Shown here one piece after another: positions 17,942 through 28,023 of a stretch of 64,000 nucleotides of DNA. Numbering within the stretch: the stretch's first letter is position 1; every line of letters begins with the position of its first letter. Made by a program: the position numbers and the translations under genes. The stretch covers positions 62,001 through 126,000 of the forward strand of contig NZ_JBDZDR010000004.1 in assembly GCF_040049255.1 (NCBI RefSeq), given 5' to 3'. Origin of the DNA: Pseudaminobacter sp040049255 (lineage in GTDB: Bacteria > Pseudomonadota > Alphaproteobacteria > Rhizobiales > Rhizobiaceae). Under the pieces are notes generated by a model that saw nothing but the letters and a program-made list of their open reading frames with translations, was not told where the DNA came from and made no database searches.

Positions 17942-17957
17942 CCTTGTAATTTCAAGG
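17942..17957. promoter_or_regulatory. inverted repeat CCTTG-N6-CAAGG in suf promoter region
   Basis: A perfect five-base inverted repeat with a six-base centre lies between the ICE-like box and the suf start codon. It could be a binding site for an Rrf2-type iron-sulfur regulator (IscR or RirA), but it does not exactly match the published RirA half-site spacing, so the assignment is open. Confidence 0.3.
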
Positions 17958-18009
17958 AAATAACGTTCGCACCGCCCGAATGTTGGCTTAGAGGACCGAT
18001 CGAGCGCAA

Positions 18010-19173
18010 ATGGCCGCTTCACGCGCCTATATGGATTACAACGCAAGTGCTCCGCTGCTGCCTTCGGCGCATGCGGCAATGCTTGCTGCGCTCGAGGCGT
18101 CGGCCAACCCTTCCTCCGTGCACGGGGAGGGTAGGGCGGCCCGGCGCCTGGTCGAAGCGGCTCGCCGCGACGTCGCCACGCTGGTCGGCGCCAAGCCGGA
18201 ACACGTCGTCTTCACCTCCGGCGCGACGGAAGCCGCCACGACGCTGCTTACGCCGGACTGGCAGATGGGCCGGGCGCCGCTGCGCATGGCGAAGCTCTAT
18301 GTCAGCGCGGCTGACCATCCGTGCCTGTTGAGCGGTGGACGGTTCGCCGCCGAGAGCATCGTGAGGTTCGGGGTCGACGCTAACGGCGTGGCCGATCTTG
18401 AGGCTCTTGCCGGCGCGCTCGACGCACATGACAAGGCCGAGGGGCTGCCGCTGGTGGCGATCCATGCTGCGAATAACGAGACCGGCGTCATCCAGCCGCT
18501 GCGCGAGATCAGCAAACTCGTCAAGGCGGCGGGCGGGGTGTTCGTGGTTGATGCGGTTCAGGCCGCAGGTCGAATTCCCCTCGATATTGCAGAGGGTTAC
18601 GCGGACTTCCTGATTCTGTCTTCGCACAAGATCGGCGGCCCGCAAGGTGCCGGTGCTTTCGTTGCAGGATCGGACCTGATGATGCCACGACCGCTAATCG
18701 TGGGCGGCGGGCAAGAAAAAGGCTTCCGTGCTGGCACGGAGAACCTGGCGGCGATCGCCGGCTTCGGTGCCGCTGCCCGGGAAGCGGCCGACACACTTGC
18801 CCGCATGGAAGAGGTCAGGTCGCTGCGGGACGAACTGGAAGCCGCCATCGTTTCGCTCGCGCCGGATGCCGAAGTTTTTGGGCGAAACGCGGAGCGTCTT
18901 GCCAATACGAGCTTCTTTTCGGTTCCTGGCATCAAGGCGGAAACTGCGCAGATCGCATTCGACCTTGCGGGTGTCGCCCTATCGGCCGGCTCGGCCTGTT
19001 CCTCGGGAAAGGTCGGTCCCAGCCATGTTCTGAAGGCCATGGGGCACGAGAACACTGAAGGCGCGCTGCGCGTTTCGATCGGACATGCCACGACGCATGA
19101 CGATGTCTCGAAATTCGTTGCGGCGTTGACGCAATTGCTTGCGCGACGGGGTGGTAGGCCCCAAGCCGCGTAG
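18010..19173 (+). CDS. cysteine desulfurase, IscS/NifS-like, first gene of suf operon
   Basis: A 387-residue PLP aminotransferase class V enzyme: YMDYNASAPLLPSA at the N-terminus, NETGVIQP, the PLP lysine in SSHKIGGPQGAGAF (about residue 204) and the persulfide cysteine loop SAGSACSSGKVGPSHVLKAMG near 325. This is the group I (IscS/NifS) type, different from the SufS-type desulfurase encoded four genes later in the same operon. It mobilises sulfur from cysteine. It begins 171 bases upstream of sufB and shares the iron-type control region. Confidence 0.94.
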   Translation: MAASRAYMDYNASAPLLPSAHAAMLAALEASANPSSVHGEGRAARRLVEAARRDVATLVGAKPEHVVFTSGATEAATTLLTPDWQMGRAPLRMAKLYVSAADHPCLLSGGRFAAESIVRFGVDANGVADLEALAGALDAHDKAEGLPLVAIHAANNETGVIQPLREISKLVKAAGGVFVVDAVQAAGRIPLDIAEGYADFLILSSHKIGGPQGAGAFVAGSDLMMPRPLIVGGGQEKGFRAGTENLAAIAGFGAAAREAADTLARMEEVRSLRDELEAAIVSLAPDAEVFGRNAERLANTSFFSVPGIKAETAQIAFDLAGVALSAGSACSSGKVGPSHVLKAMGHENTEGALRVSIGHATTHDDVSKFVAALTQLLARRGGRPQAA

Positions 19174-19344
19174 GCGGAAAAAATCCGGCCTTTGGCCGGG
19201 AAGTCGGTGTGTCCAGGAAGCGTCGATGGCGCTTCTCCGGGTGAATTTCCGGGCAGGACGCACTATATGGAACTTACGCCGCGCACGCGGTGCCATAGTT
19301 TGAAAACTGCCGGGCCTTGACCCCGGCGAGGATGGAGAACGCTG

Positions 19345-20862
19345 ATGCCTGCTGTGCAGGAGACGATCGAACAGGTCCGCATGATCGATGTGGACCAGTA
19401 CAAGTACGGATTCGAGTCTGATATCGAGGTGGACAAGGCCCCCAAGGGTCTGAACGAAGACATCATCCGTTTCATTTCGGCGAAGAAAAACGAACCTGAG
19501 TGGATGCTCGAATGGCGCCTGGGCGCGTTCCGCCGCTGGCTGACGCTTGAGGAGCCCACCTGGGCGCGCGTCGACTACCCCAAGATCGACTTCCAGGACA
19601 TCCACTACTACGCAGCGCCGAAGAGCCAGTCGGGCCCGCGCTCGCTCGACGAGGTCGATCCCGAACTGCTGAGGGTCTACGAGAAGCTGGGCATTCCGCT
19701 ACGTGAGCAGGAGATTCTTGCTGGCGTCCAGAAGGACGTGCCGGGCGAGTTCGAGGAAGCCGGCGACAACGTCTACAAGTCCGGCCGTGTCGCGGTTGAT
19801 GCCGTGTTCGACTCGATTTCGGTCGTCACCACCTTCAAGGAGGAACTGGCCAAGGCCGGCGTCATCTTCTGCTCGATCTCAGAGGCAATCCGCGAGCATC
19901 CGGAGCTGGTGCAGAAATATCTCGGCACGGTGGTGCCCACGACCGACAATTACTACGCGACGTTGAATTCGGCGGTTTTCACCGACGGGTCCTTCGTGTT
20001 CGTGCCAAAGGGCGTTCGCTGCCCGATGGAGCTGTCGACCTATTTCCGTATCAACGAAAAGAACACCGGCCAGTTCGAGCGCACGCTGATCATCGCCGAG
20101 GAGGGATCATACGTCTCCTACCTCGAAGGCTGCACCGCCCCCCAACGCGACGAGAACCAGCTTCACGCCGCGGTTGTCGAGCTGATCGCGCTGGATGATG
20201 CCGAGATCAAGTACTCCACCGTGCAGAACTGGTACCCGGGCGACGCCCAGGGCAAGGGCGGCATCTACAATTTCGTCACCAAGCGTGGCGATTGCCGCGG
20301 CCACCGCTCCAAGATTTCCTGGACGCAGGTCGAGACGGGATCGGCCATCACCTGGAAATATCCGAGCTGCATCCTGCGCGGCGACGAGAGCCAGGGCGAG
20401 TTCTATTCGATCGCGGTGTCGAACGGCTACCAGCAGGTCGACAGCGGCACCAAGATGATCCATCTCGGCAAGAACACGCGGAGCCGCATCATCTCCAAGG
20501 GCATCGCCGCCGGCTTTTCGCAGAACACCTATCGCGGCCAGGTCTCTGCGCACCGCAAGGCCACCAATGCGCGCAATTTCACCAATTGCGACTCGCTGCT
20601 GATCGGCGACCGGTGTGGCGCGCATACCGTGCCCTACATCGAGGCGAAGAATTCGTCCGCGCAGTTCGAGCACGAGGCCACGACCTCCAAGATCTCCGAG
20701 GACCAGCTGTTCTACGTGATGCAGCGCGGCGTCCCCGAGGAGGAGGCGATCGCGCTGATCGTCAACGGCTTTGTCAAGGACGTGATCCAGGAACTGCCGA
20801 TGGAGTTCGCCGTCGAGGCGCAGAAGCTGATCGGCATCAGCCTCGAAGGAAGCGTGGGGTGA
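19345..20862 (+). CDS. sufB: SufB, Fe-S cluster scaffold subunit
   Basis: A 505-residue SufB: GLNEDIIRFISAKKNEPEWMLEWR in part at the N-terminus, the beta-helix core with EGCTAPQRDENQLHAAVVEL and YSTVQNWYPGD, the GDCRGHRSKISWTQVETGSAITWKYPSC region with the reactive cysteine, and the C-terminal HEATTSKISEDQLFYVMQRG. With SufC and SufD it forms the SufBC2D scaffold. A small stem (CCGGCC TTT GGCCGG) lies in the spacer before it and may tune expression relative to the first gene. Confidence 0.97.
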   Translation: MPAVQETIEQVRMIDVDQYKYGFESDIEVDKAPKGLNEDIIRFISAKKNEPEWMLEWRLGAFRRWLTLEEPTWARVDYPKIDFQDIHYYAAPKSQSGPRSLDEVDPELLRVYEKLGIPLREQEILAGVQKDVPGEFEEAGDNVYKSGRVAVDAVFDSISVVTTFKEELAKAGVIFCSISEAIREHPELVQKYLGTVVPTTDNYYATLNSAVFTDGSFVFVPKGVRCPMELSTYFRINEKNTGQFERTLIIAEEGSYVSYLEGCTAPQRDENQLHAAVVELIALDDAEIKYSTVQNWYPGDAQGKGGIYNFVTKRGDCRGHRSKISWTQVETGSAITWKYPSCILRGDESQGEFYSIAVSNGYQQVDSGTKMIHLGKNTRSRIISKGIAAGFSQNTYRGQVSAHRKATNARNFTNCDSLLIGDRCGAHTVPYIEAKNSSAQFEHEATTSKISEDQLFYVMQRGVPEEEAIALIVNGFVKDVIQELPMEFAVEAQKLIGISLEGSVG

Positions 20863-20947
20863 TCCGCGGCAACATCAACCGCGATCCCGTCGAACAAACC
20901 CATTTTTGGCGCCGCAGCGCGCGCCGCTCTGAACTGGAAAAGAACTA

Positions 20948-21703
20948 ATGCTTGAGATCAGAAATCTTCATGCCCGGGTTGCCGAAAGCGGCGTGGAAAT
21001 CATCCGCGGGCTCAACCTGACGGTCAAGGCAGGCGAAGTCGCCGCCATCATGGGCCCGAACGGTTCGGGCAAGTCGACGCTTTCCTATGTGCTTGCCGGA
21101 CGCGACGACTATGAAGTGACCGAGGGCGAGATCCTCTACAACGGCCAGTCCATCCTGGAGATGGACCCGGCCGAGCGCGCGGCCTCCGGCATCTTCCTCG
21201 CCTTCCAGTATCCGATGGAGATACCGGGCGTGGCGACCATGGAGTTCCTCAAGGTGGCCATGAATGCGCAGCGCAAGGCGCGCGGCGAGGAGCCCCTGAC
21301 GATCCCCGAGTTGTTGAAGCGCGTCAAGCGTGAGGCCGGCGATCTCAGCATGGACATGGGCATGCTGAAGCGCCCGCTGAATGTCGGCTTTTCCGGCGGC
21401 GAGAAGAAGCGCGCGGAAATCCTGCAGATGAAGCTCCTTGAGCCGAAGCTGTGCGTTCTCGACGAGACCGACTCCGGCCTCGACATCGATGCGCTCAAGA
21501 TCGTGGCCGACGGCGTCAACGCGCTGCGTTCGCCCGACCGCGCCATCGTCGTCATCACCCACTACCAGCGCCTGCTCGACTACATCGTGCCGGACTCGGT
21601 GCATGTGCTTTACAAGGGCCAGGTCATCAAGTCGGGCGACAAGTCGCTCGCGTCCGAGCTGGAAGAAAACGGCTATGCCGGAATCATCGAAGAGGCCGCA
21701 TAG
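20948..21703 (+). CDS. sufC: SufC, Fe-S assembly ATPase
   Basis: A 251-residue ABC-type ATPase: Walker A GPNGSGKST (about residues 36-44), the Q-loop FLAFQYPMEIPGV typical of SufC, the ABC signature FSGGEKKRAEI, Walker B LCVLDETDSGLDIDALK, and the H-loop VITHYQRLLDYI. It is cytosolic, not a transporter, and drives the SufBCD scaffold. It sits 85 bases after sufB and ten bases before sufD. Confidence 0.97.
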   Translation: MLEIRNLHARVAESGVEIIRGLNLTVKAGEVAAIMGPNGSGKSTLSYVLAGRDDYEVTEGEILYNGQSILEMDPAERAASGIFLAFQYPMEIPGVATMEFLKVAMNAQRKARGEEPLTIPELLKRVKREAGDLSMDMGMLKRPLNVGFSGGEKKRAEILQMKLLEPKLCVLDETDSGLDIDALKIVADGVNALRSPDRAIVVITHYQRLLDYIVPDSVHVLYKGQVIKSGDKSLASELEENGYAGIIEEAA

Positions 21704-21712
21704 GTGACAGTA

Positions 21713-22981
21713 ATGAACATTCACGCAACTCCCCAGCACACGACCGCCGAGGCGGCGCTGATCGAGGCGTTCGGCGAGCGGCTTTCGCTGCTGCCGGGCG
21801 ATGGCGAGGTGATGGTCAGGCGCGATGCGGCTGTTGAGGCGCTGAAGGCCGGCCTGCCCACCAGGCGCGTCGAGGCATGGCACTATACAGACCTGCGCCG
21901 CCTGCTGACGACGGTTCCCACGCATGACGAGACGGCGAACGCCAAGCCGATAGCTGCATTGCTTGAGGGCTCGGTGGTGCTTCCGGCGCTGAACGGCGCT
22001 TCGGCAAGCAAGCTGCCTTCCATCGAGGGCGTGGCCATCCAGCGGCTTTCCGAGAAGCTGGCCGACGGCAGCTTTGCCGCGGCACTGGACCTCGGTGGCG
22101 CCGATGACGCCATTGGCGCGCTCAACACTGCTTTCGTGACCGACGGCTACTTCGTCGACATCGCCGCTGGCATGCAACTGCCGACGCCGCTTGAACTGCA
22201 GAATGTGCAGGCCGGCGGACAGGTCCATGCGCGTTTCCCGGTGCGGGTCGGCGCAGGCGCAAAGGCAACCATCGTTGAACGCCAGACCGGCAACGGCGCG
22301 GCGCTGGTCAGCTCCGTCAGCCAGCTTCTGCTGGGCGAAGGCGCGGAAGTGTTGTGGCTGATCGTGCAGGACCATCCCGAGAGCGCAACGCACCTTGCCC
22401 AGTTCAAGGCAGAACTCGGCAAGGATGCGAAGCTCACGCTGTTCATCATGAATGCCGGGGGCAAGCTGGTGCGTCAGGAAGTGATCGTCAACGCGGCGGG
22501 AGAGGGCTCTGTCTTCACCCTGCGCGGCGTCAACCTTCTGGCCGGCGACAACCACACCGACGTGACCATGGTTCTCGACCACAGCGTGCCGCACACGGAT
22601 TCGACCGAGGTGATCCGCAACGTCATCACGGACCGGGCGCACGGCGTGTTCCAGGGCCGCATCAACGTCGCGCAACCTGCGCAGAAGACCAACGCCAAGA
22701 TGGCGTGCAACACGCTGCTTTTGTCGGACGACGCTGAATTCTCCACCAAGCCGGAGCTTGAAATCTTCGCTGACGATGTGCAGTGCGGGCACGGCGCCAC
22801 TGTGACGGATATCCATCGCGATCATCTGTTCTACCTGATGGCGCGCGGCATCGACGAGAAGACGGCTCGGGGCTTGCTGGTCAAGGCGTTCCTGGCCGAG
22901 GTGATCGAGGAACTCGAAGATGAACCCGCGGTCGAGGCGCTCGAGGCGCTGCTCGGCGACTGGTTCCAGGCGCATGGGTGA
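21713..22981 (+). CDS. sufD: SufD, Fe-S cluster scaffold subunit
   Basis: A 422-residue SufD with an N-terminal helical part (PTRRVEAWHYTDLRRLL, typical) and a C-terminal beta-helix with KTNAKMACNTLLLSDDAEF and CGHGATVTDIHRDHLFYLMARG. The ATG at 21713 is preferred because AGGTG lies six bases before it; a GTG at 21704 immediately after the sufC stop would add three residues. It partners SufB in cluster assembly. Confidence 0.95.
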   Translation: MNIHATPQHTTAEAALIEAFGERLSLLPGDGEVMVRRDAAVEALKAGLPTRRVEAWHYTDLRRLLTTVPTHDETANAKPIAALLEGSVVLPALNGASASKLPSIEGVAIQRLSEKLADGSFAAALDLGGADDAIGALNTAFVTDGYFVDIAAGMQLPTPLELQNVQAGGQVHARFPVRVGAGAKATIVERQTGNGAALVSSVSQLLLGEGAEVLWLIVQDHPESATHLAQFKAELGKDAKLTLFIMNAGGKLVRQEVIVNAAGEGSVFTLRGVNLLAGDNHTDVTMVLDHSVPHTDSTEVIRNVITDRAHGVFQGRINVAQPAQKTNAKMACNTLLLSDDAEFSTKPELEIFADDVQCGHGATVTDIHRDHLFYLMARGIDEKTARGLLVKAFLAEVIEELEDEPAVEALEALLGDWFQAHG

Positions 22982-22984
22982 GCC

Positions 22985-24229
22985 ATGAATGCACCGGCGA
23001 AAATCGTTGACGGCTACGACGTCGAGGCCATACGCCGCGACTTTCCGATCCTGTCGCGGGAAGTCTATGGCAAGCCGCTGGTCTATCTCGACAATGGCGC
23101 TTCGGCGCAGAAGCCGCAGGCCATGCTGGATGCTATCCAGCATGCCTATGCCAACGAGTACGCCAATGTGCATCGTGGCTTGCACTTCCTGTCGAACGCG
23201 GCGACCGAGGCCTATGAAAAGGCGCGCGAGACGGTCCGGCGCTTCCTGAACGCCGGCAGCGCGGAAGAGATCGTCTTCACCAAGTCGGCCACGGAGGCGA
23301 TCAACACCGTGGCCTATGGCTTCGGCATGCCCAACATCGGGGAGGGCGACGAGATCGTCCTCTCCATCATGGAGCACCACTCCAACATCGTGCCGTGGCA
23401 TTTCATCCGCGAGCGCCAGGGCGCGAAGCTGGTGTGGGTGCCGGTGGACGACCAGGGTGCGTTCCAGATCGAGGAGTTCGAGAAGCGCCTCACCGATCGC
23501 ACCAAGCTCGTCGCCATCACGCATATGTCGAACGTGCTGGGCACGGTCACGCCGATCAAGGAGATCGTGCGGATCGCGCATGCCCGCGGCATTCCGGTGC
23601 TGGTCGATGGCAGCCAGGCGGCGGTGCACACACCCGTCGACGTTCGCGACCTCGACTGCGATTTCTATGTCTTCACTGGCCACAAGGTCTATGGCCCGAC
23701 CGGCATCGGCGCTCTCTACGGCAAGCGCGAGATGCTGGAGCGCATGCGCCCGTTCCAGGGCGGCGGCGAGATGATCCTCGAGGTCACGGAAGACAACATC
23801 ACCTACAACGAGCCGCCGCACCGCTTCGAGGCCGGCACCCCGCCCATCGTGCAGGCGATCGGGCTTGGCGCTTCGCTCGAATATATGGAGAAGGTGGGGC
23901 GCGAGGCGATCGCCGCGCACGAGGCCGACCTGAAGACCTATGCCCATGAGCGCCTGCGCGCCATCAACTCGCTGCGCATCTTCGGCGATGCACCGGACAA
24001 GGGCGCGATCATCTCCTTCGAGTTGCAGGGCATCCACGCGCATGACGTTTCGATGGTCATCGACCGGTCGGGAGTAGCGGTGCGCGCCGGCACCCATTGT
24101 GCGCAACCACTGTTGAAACGCTTTGGCGTGACCTCCACATGCAGAGCGTCCTTCGCCATGTACAACACCAGGGCGGAAGTGGACCTTCTTGTTGAAGCCC
24201 TTGAAAAGGCGCGGAAATTCTTCGGATGA
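22985..24229 (+). CDS. sufS: SufS cysteine desulfurase (group II)
   Basis: A 414-residue SufS: YLDNGASAQKPQAMLD, NVHRGLHFLSNAATEAYE, the PLP-lysine motif FTGHKVYGPTGIGALYG (about residue 232) and the catalytic cysteine in TSTCRASFAMYNTRAE near 370. It normally passes sulfur to SufE or SufU; no sufE or sufU gene is in the operon, so the acceptor is either encoded elsewhere or replaced. It starts four bases after the sufD stop and overlaps sufT by four. Confidence 0.96.
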   Translation: MNAPAKIVDGYDVEAIRRDFPILSREVYGKPLVYLDNGASAQKPQAMLDAIQHAYANEYANVHRGLHFLSNAATEAYEKARETVRRFLNAGSAEEIVFTKSATEAINTVAYGFGMPNIGEGDEIVLSIMEHHSNIVPWHFIRERQGAKLVWVPVDDQGAFQIEEFEKRLTDRTKLVAITHMSNVLGTVTPIKEIVRIAHARGIPVLVDGSQAAVHTPVDVRDLDCDFYVFTGHKVYGPTGIGALYGKREMLERMRPFQGGGEMILEVTEDNITYNEPPHRFEAGTPPIVQAIGLGASLEYMEKVGREAIAAHEADLKTYAHERLRAINSLRIFGDAPDKGAIISFELQGIHAHDVSMVIDRSGVAVRAGTHCAQPLLKRFGVTSTCRASFAMYNTRAEVDLLVEALEKARKFFG

Positions 24230-24630
24230 CGACGATGGAAGACGCAAACGCTGCAATCGACACGACGCCCGCCGACGGCGAGGCCAACGAAGCTGCCTCA
24301 ACCTCCGCGATCCCCGCGGAGGAACTCGCACGGCTGACCGACGACATCATCTCGGCGCTGAAGACGGTTTACGACCCGGAAATTCCGGCGGACATCTACG
24401 AACTCGGCCTCATCTACAAGATCGACATCGAGGACGACCGCTCGGTCAAGATCGACATGACGCTGACCGCGCCCGGCTGCCCAGTGGCAGGCGAAATGCC
24501 CGGCTGGGTTCAGAACGCCGTGGGCGCCGTGGAAGGCGTCTCCGATGTCGAGGTCAACATGACATTCGACCCGCCATGGACGCCTGACCGCATGTCGGAA
24601 GAGGCGCAGGTGGCGGTGGGGTGGTATTGA
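24226..24630 (+). CDS. sufT: SufT, DUF59/MIP18-family Fe-S assembly factor
   Basis: A 134-residue protein with a low-complexity Ala/Glu-rich N-terminal tail of about 35 residues and a DUF59 domain: LKTVYDPEIPADIYELGLIYKI in part, MTLTAPGCPVAGEMP with the conserved cysteine, and FDPPWTPDRMSEEA. SufT proteins help maturation of Fe-S proteins at high demand. Its start overlaps the sufS stop (ATGA); a second ATG three codons later is possible. Confidence 0.92.
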   Translation: MTTMEDANAAIDTTPADGEANEAASTSAIPAEELARLTDDIISALKTVYDPEIPADIYELGLIYKIDIEDDRSVKIDMTLTAPGCPVAGEMPGWVQNAVGAVEGVSDVEVNMTFDPPWTPDRMSEEAQVAVGWY

Positions 24631-24720
24631 TCGCGGCTTGCATGAAGCCCAAATCTCTACCATCCTGAACCGCATCAATATCCGGCAGGCCTTTATCCTG
24701 CTCGGTATGGAGACAGAAGT

Positions 24721-25104
24721 ATGGGACGCTTTGCCGTCATCACGATGACCGAAAAGGCCGCAGCTCGCGTCAACGAGATCATGGCCAGCCGCGAGAACGC
24801 CAAGGGCATTCGCCTGGGCATCAAGAAGGGCGGCTGCGCGGGCATGGAATACACGGTCGACCTGGTCACCGAGCCCAATCCCGCCGACGACCACATCGAG
24901 CGCGACGGCGCGCATGTCTACGTCGCGCCGGAGGCAGCCCTCTTCCTGCTCGGCACCGAGATGGATTTCGAGATGACGACGCTTCGCACTGGCTTTACCT
25001 TCCGCAATCCGAACCAGAGTTCAGCCTGCGGCTGCGGGGAGTCGGTCGAGTTGAAGCCGGCCGACCTGAAGCAGCTTGCCGAGGCGCGCACCGGCGGCGC
25101 CTGA
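24721..25104 (+). CDS. sufA: SufA, A-type Fe-S carrier
   Basis: A 127-residue HesB/IscA-type protein with the three conserved cysteines: LGIKKGGCAGMEY (about residue 40) and SSACGCGESV near 102-104. It carries clusters from SufBCD to targets. It ends the operon; a 90-base spacer separates it from sufT and GGAGACAGAAGT precedes its ATG. No clear terminator is visible in the seven bases before the convergent GFA gene. Confidence 0.94.
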   Translation: MGRFAVITMTEKAAARVNEIMASRENAKGIRLGIKKGGCAGMEYTVDLVTEPNPADDHIERDGAHVYVAPEAALFLLGTEMDFEMTTLRTGFTFRNPNQSSACGCGESVELKPADLKQLAEARTGGA

Positions 25105-25111
25105 CCGTCGC

Positions 25112-25609
25112 TCATTCCACCCATAAGCCGTTGCGTCTGTGCCACCCGGCGATGGATTCGTGCGGGTAGAGGTCGAATGTCTTGTCGCCCGGCCGGATAT
25201 CGGGATCCACCCACGAAGCCTTGTATTTCAGCATCAGGTGCACGCGGTGGGGCGCCGTGGGCAGTTCGCTGTCGATTGCCGAGGCGAAGGGATGCACCAG
25301 TTCCGGCCATGTCGGGTCGTAGAGCCAGAGCGCCGAGCCGCATTCGCGGCAGAAGCGTCGCTCTCCTGTAGAGACCTCGGGTGTCGGTCGTTCTTCGTCG
25401 CAGACCGTGGCGCGATAGAGGCCAAGATGTCTTTCGCCCACGATCTTCAGCGTGTCTGAAATGCCCGCGAGATTGATCGTGTAGCCCCCACCGCCCTGCT
25501 GTTTTCGGCATATCGAACAGTAGCAGAACTGGTATGGCACGGGCGTATGGCTCTGCACTTCGAAGCTGACAGCCCCGCAACTGCATGATCCCTTGAGCAG
25601 CATCGGCAT
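25112..25609 (-). CDS. GFA (CENP-V/formaldehyde-activating-enzyme fold) family protein
   Basis: A 165-residue zinc protein with the family's cysteine pattern: GSCSCGAVSF at residues 8-17, CYCSICRKQQG near 36, and FCRECGSALW near 95. The family includes glutathione-dependent formaldehyde-activating enzyme but most members have unknown reactions. The start at 25609 (MPMLLKG) follows GGAAAG by five bases; another ATG at 25630 is in frame. Confidence 0.85.
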   Translation of the reverse strand: MPMLLKGSCSCGAVSFEVQSHTPVPYQFCYCSICRKQQGGGGYTINLAGISDTLKIVGERHLGLYRATVCDEERPTPEVSTGERRFCRECGSALWLYDPTWPELVHPFASAIDSELPTAPHRVHLMLKYKASWVDPDIRPGDKTFDLYPHESIAGWHRRNGLWVE

Positions 25610-25666
25610 CGGTGCTTTCCTTTCCTTCATGGCTCTCGATGCCACATCATCTAGAGGAGCAGCGCA

Positions 25667-26002
25667 ATGACGGAAGCCGACATTGCCGATCTCTTTGCCG
25701 GCCTTGGCCCTGTCAGCGTGCGCAGGATGTTTGGCGGGAAGGGGATCTATTTCGACGGCGTCATCATCGCCATTGAGCTTCGCGGCGAGCTGATGCTCAA
25801 GGCTGATGCCGAAAGCGCGCCGGATTTCGAGGCAGCCGGCTGCATTCAGTGGACCTACACTGGCACTCGCCACGGCAAGATGGTGGCGATGCCCTATTGG
25901 ACGGTCCCCGACAGCGCCTTCGACGACCCCGACGAAATGATGCTCTGGGCGCGCAAGGCCTATGAGGCGGGGTTGCGCGCCGGCCGCCAAGAACTGCGCT
26001 GA
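25667..26002 (+). CDS. TfoX N-terminal domain protein
   Basis: A 111-residue single-domain protein with the TfoX_N pattern VSVRRMFGGKGIYFDGVIIAI and MPYWTVPDSAFDDPDEMMLWARKAYE. In gammaproteobacteria TfoX activates competence, but stand-alone N-domains in alphaproteobacteria are of unknown role. GGAGCAGCGCA precedes the ATG. It diverges from the GFA gene with a 57-base spacer. Confidence 0.88.
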   Translation: MTEADIADLFAGLGPVSVRRMFGGKGIYFDGVIIAIELRGELMLKADAESAPDFEAAGCIQWTYTGTRHGKMVAMPYWTVPDSAFDDPDEMMLWARKAYEAGLRAGRQELR

Positions 26003-26235
26003 AACAAGCTTCTGGCGCTGGGCCCTTGAACCCCGCATGCATTCCTCTGGCGCGGGTCAGAACGCGGGTGTATTCTTTTGTCCTTGATCGGCCTGCCCGC
26101 CGGCAGGCCAACCAACCGGCCAGCGGTGTGGCGAAGAGCCGGTTACGCGAGTGAACCTTGTGCGCTCGCCATCGTCTGGAAACAGTCTTCGCCATGTGTC
26201 TCGCGCGGTTGTCGTAAACGCGAAAGGAGACGGAC

Positions 26236-26700
26236 ATGGGCATTGCGCTGACGATGCAGGAATTTCTGGAAGATAGCCGTGTCGCCTATGACATCGCGCG
26301 GCATGGCAAGACCGGCTCGTCGGCGATGACCGCCCAGGCGAGCCATGTACCAGGCAACGCGCTCGCCAAGGGCGTGGTGCTGAGATGGAACGGCAGCTAT
26401 CTGCTGGCGGTCGTCCCGGCATCGTCCCACGTGGACCTTGACAGTGTTGGCAAGCTGGTGGGCGAAAAGGTGGAGCTTGCCACGGAAATGGAAGCCAGCA
26501 CGCTGTTTCCCGATTGCGAGATCGGTGCCGTACCGATCTTCGGTGCGCCGTATCGGATACCCTCCGTCATAGACGACAGCCTGGAACGGCATGGCGACGT
26601 CTATTTCGAGGGCGGTGACCACCGCACGCTGGTACACGTGTCGAGCGACGGTTTCGAACGCCTCATGTACGGCATGCCGCATGGACGTATCAGCCTGTAG
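26236..26700 (+). CDS. YbaK/EbsC-type aminoacyl-tRNA deacylase domain protein
   Basis: A 154-residue YbaK/ProRS-associated domain protein: HGKTGSSAMTAQASHVPGNALAKGVVLR near residue 22 includes the conserved Lys (VVL strand), and IGAVPIFG near 105 is the GxxPPxG-like loop. Such proteins hydrolyse mischarged aminoacyl-tRNAs. AAAGGAGAC lies seven bases before the ATG. A terminator follows. Confidence 0.85.
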   Translation: MGIALTMQEFLEDSRVAYDIARHGKTGSSAMTAQASHVPGNALAKGVVLRWNGSYLLAVVPASSHVDLDSVGKLVGEKVELATEMEASTLFPDCEIGAVPIFGAPYRIPSVIDDSLERHGDVYFEGGDHRTLVHVSSDGFERLMYGMPHGRISL

Positions 26701-26726
26701 AAACCGACAAGCTTTCCGGGTTTGCG

Positions 26727-26747
26727 AAGGGGCCCCTGTGGCCCCTT
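26727..26747 (+). terminator. Rho-independent terminator after YbaK-type gene
   Basis: The stem AAGGGGCC/GGCCCCTT has a five-base loop CCTGT and is followed by TTGC, 27 bases after the stop codon. The T tract is short, so termination may be partial. Confidence 0.6.
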
Positions 26748-27012
26748 TGCATATCTGCGCTGTCCGTGGGCGTCGAAACATCCGCCGGCCATCCCGGGCG
26801 GCTTGACGCGGGCTGGATTGGGCCATATCCGCTGAAACGTTATCTGCGCTGGGGGCATGCACGCACTTGCGGACGAATTCGCACTCTGATCCCTTGGACG
26901 CACGTATCGATGGCCTGATTCTCCCGGGCGCCGCTTGCTTCCAGCCCATCTTCCGGAAGCGGGATTTGGCTGTCCTGCGGCACCCGGCCATAGCCAAGGA
27001 CAAGACGCAGCA

Positions 27013-27996
<984 letters not shown>

Positions 27997-28023
27997 ACCC
28001 GTCGGCAGCGCAAGCCGGCCCCT

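Noticed and set aside
20945..24331. Open frame of 1128 codons antisense to sufC-sufD-sufS
   Set aside because: It mirrors conserved suf genes in a high-GC genome; its translation is His/Arg/Leu-rich with no domain, a typical antisense shadow.
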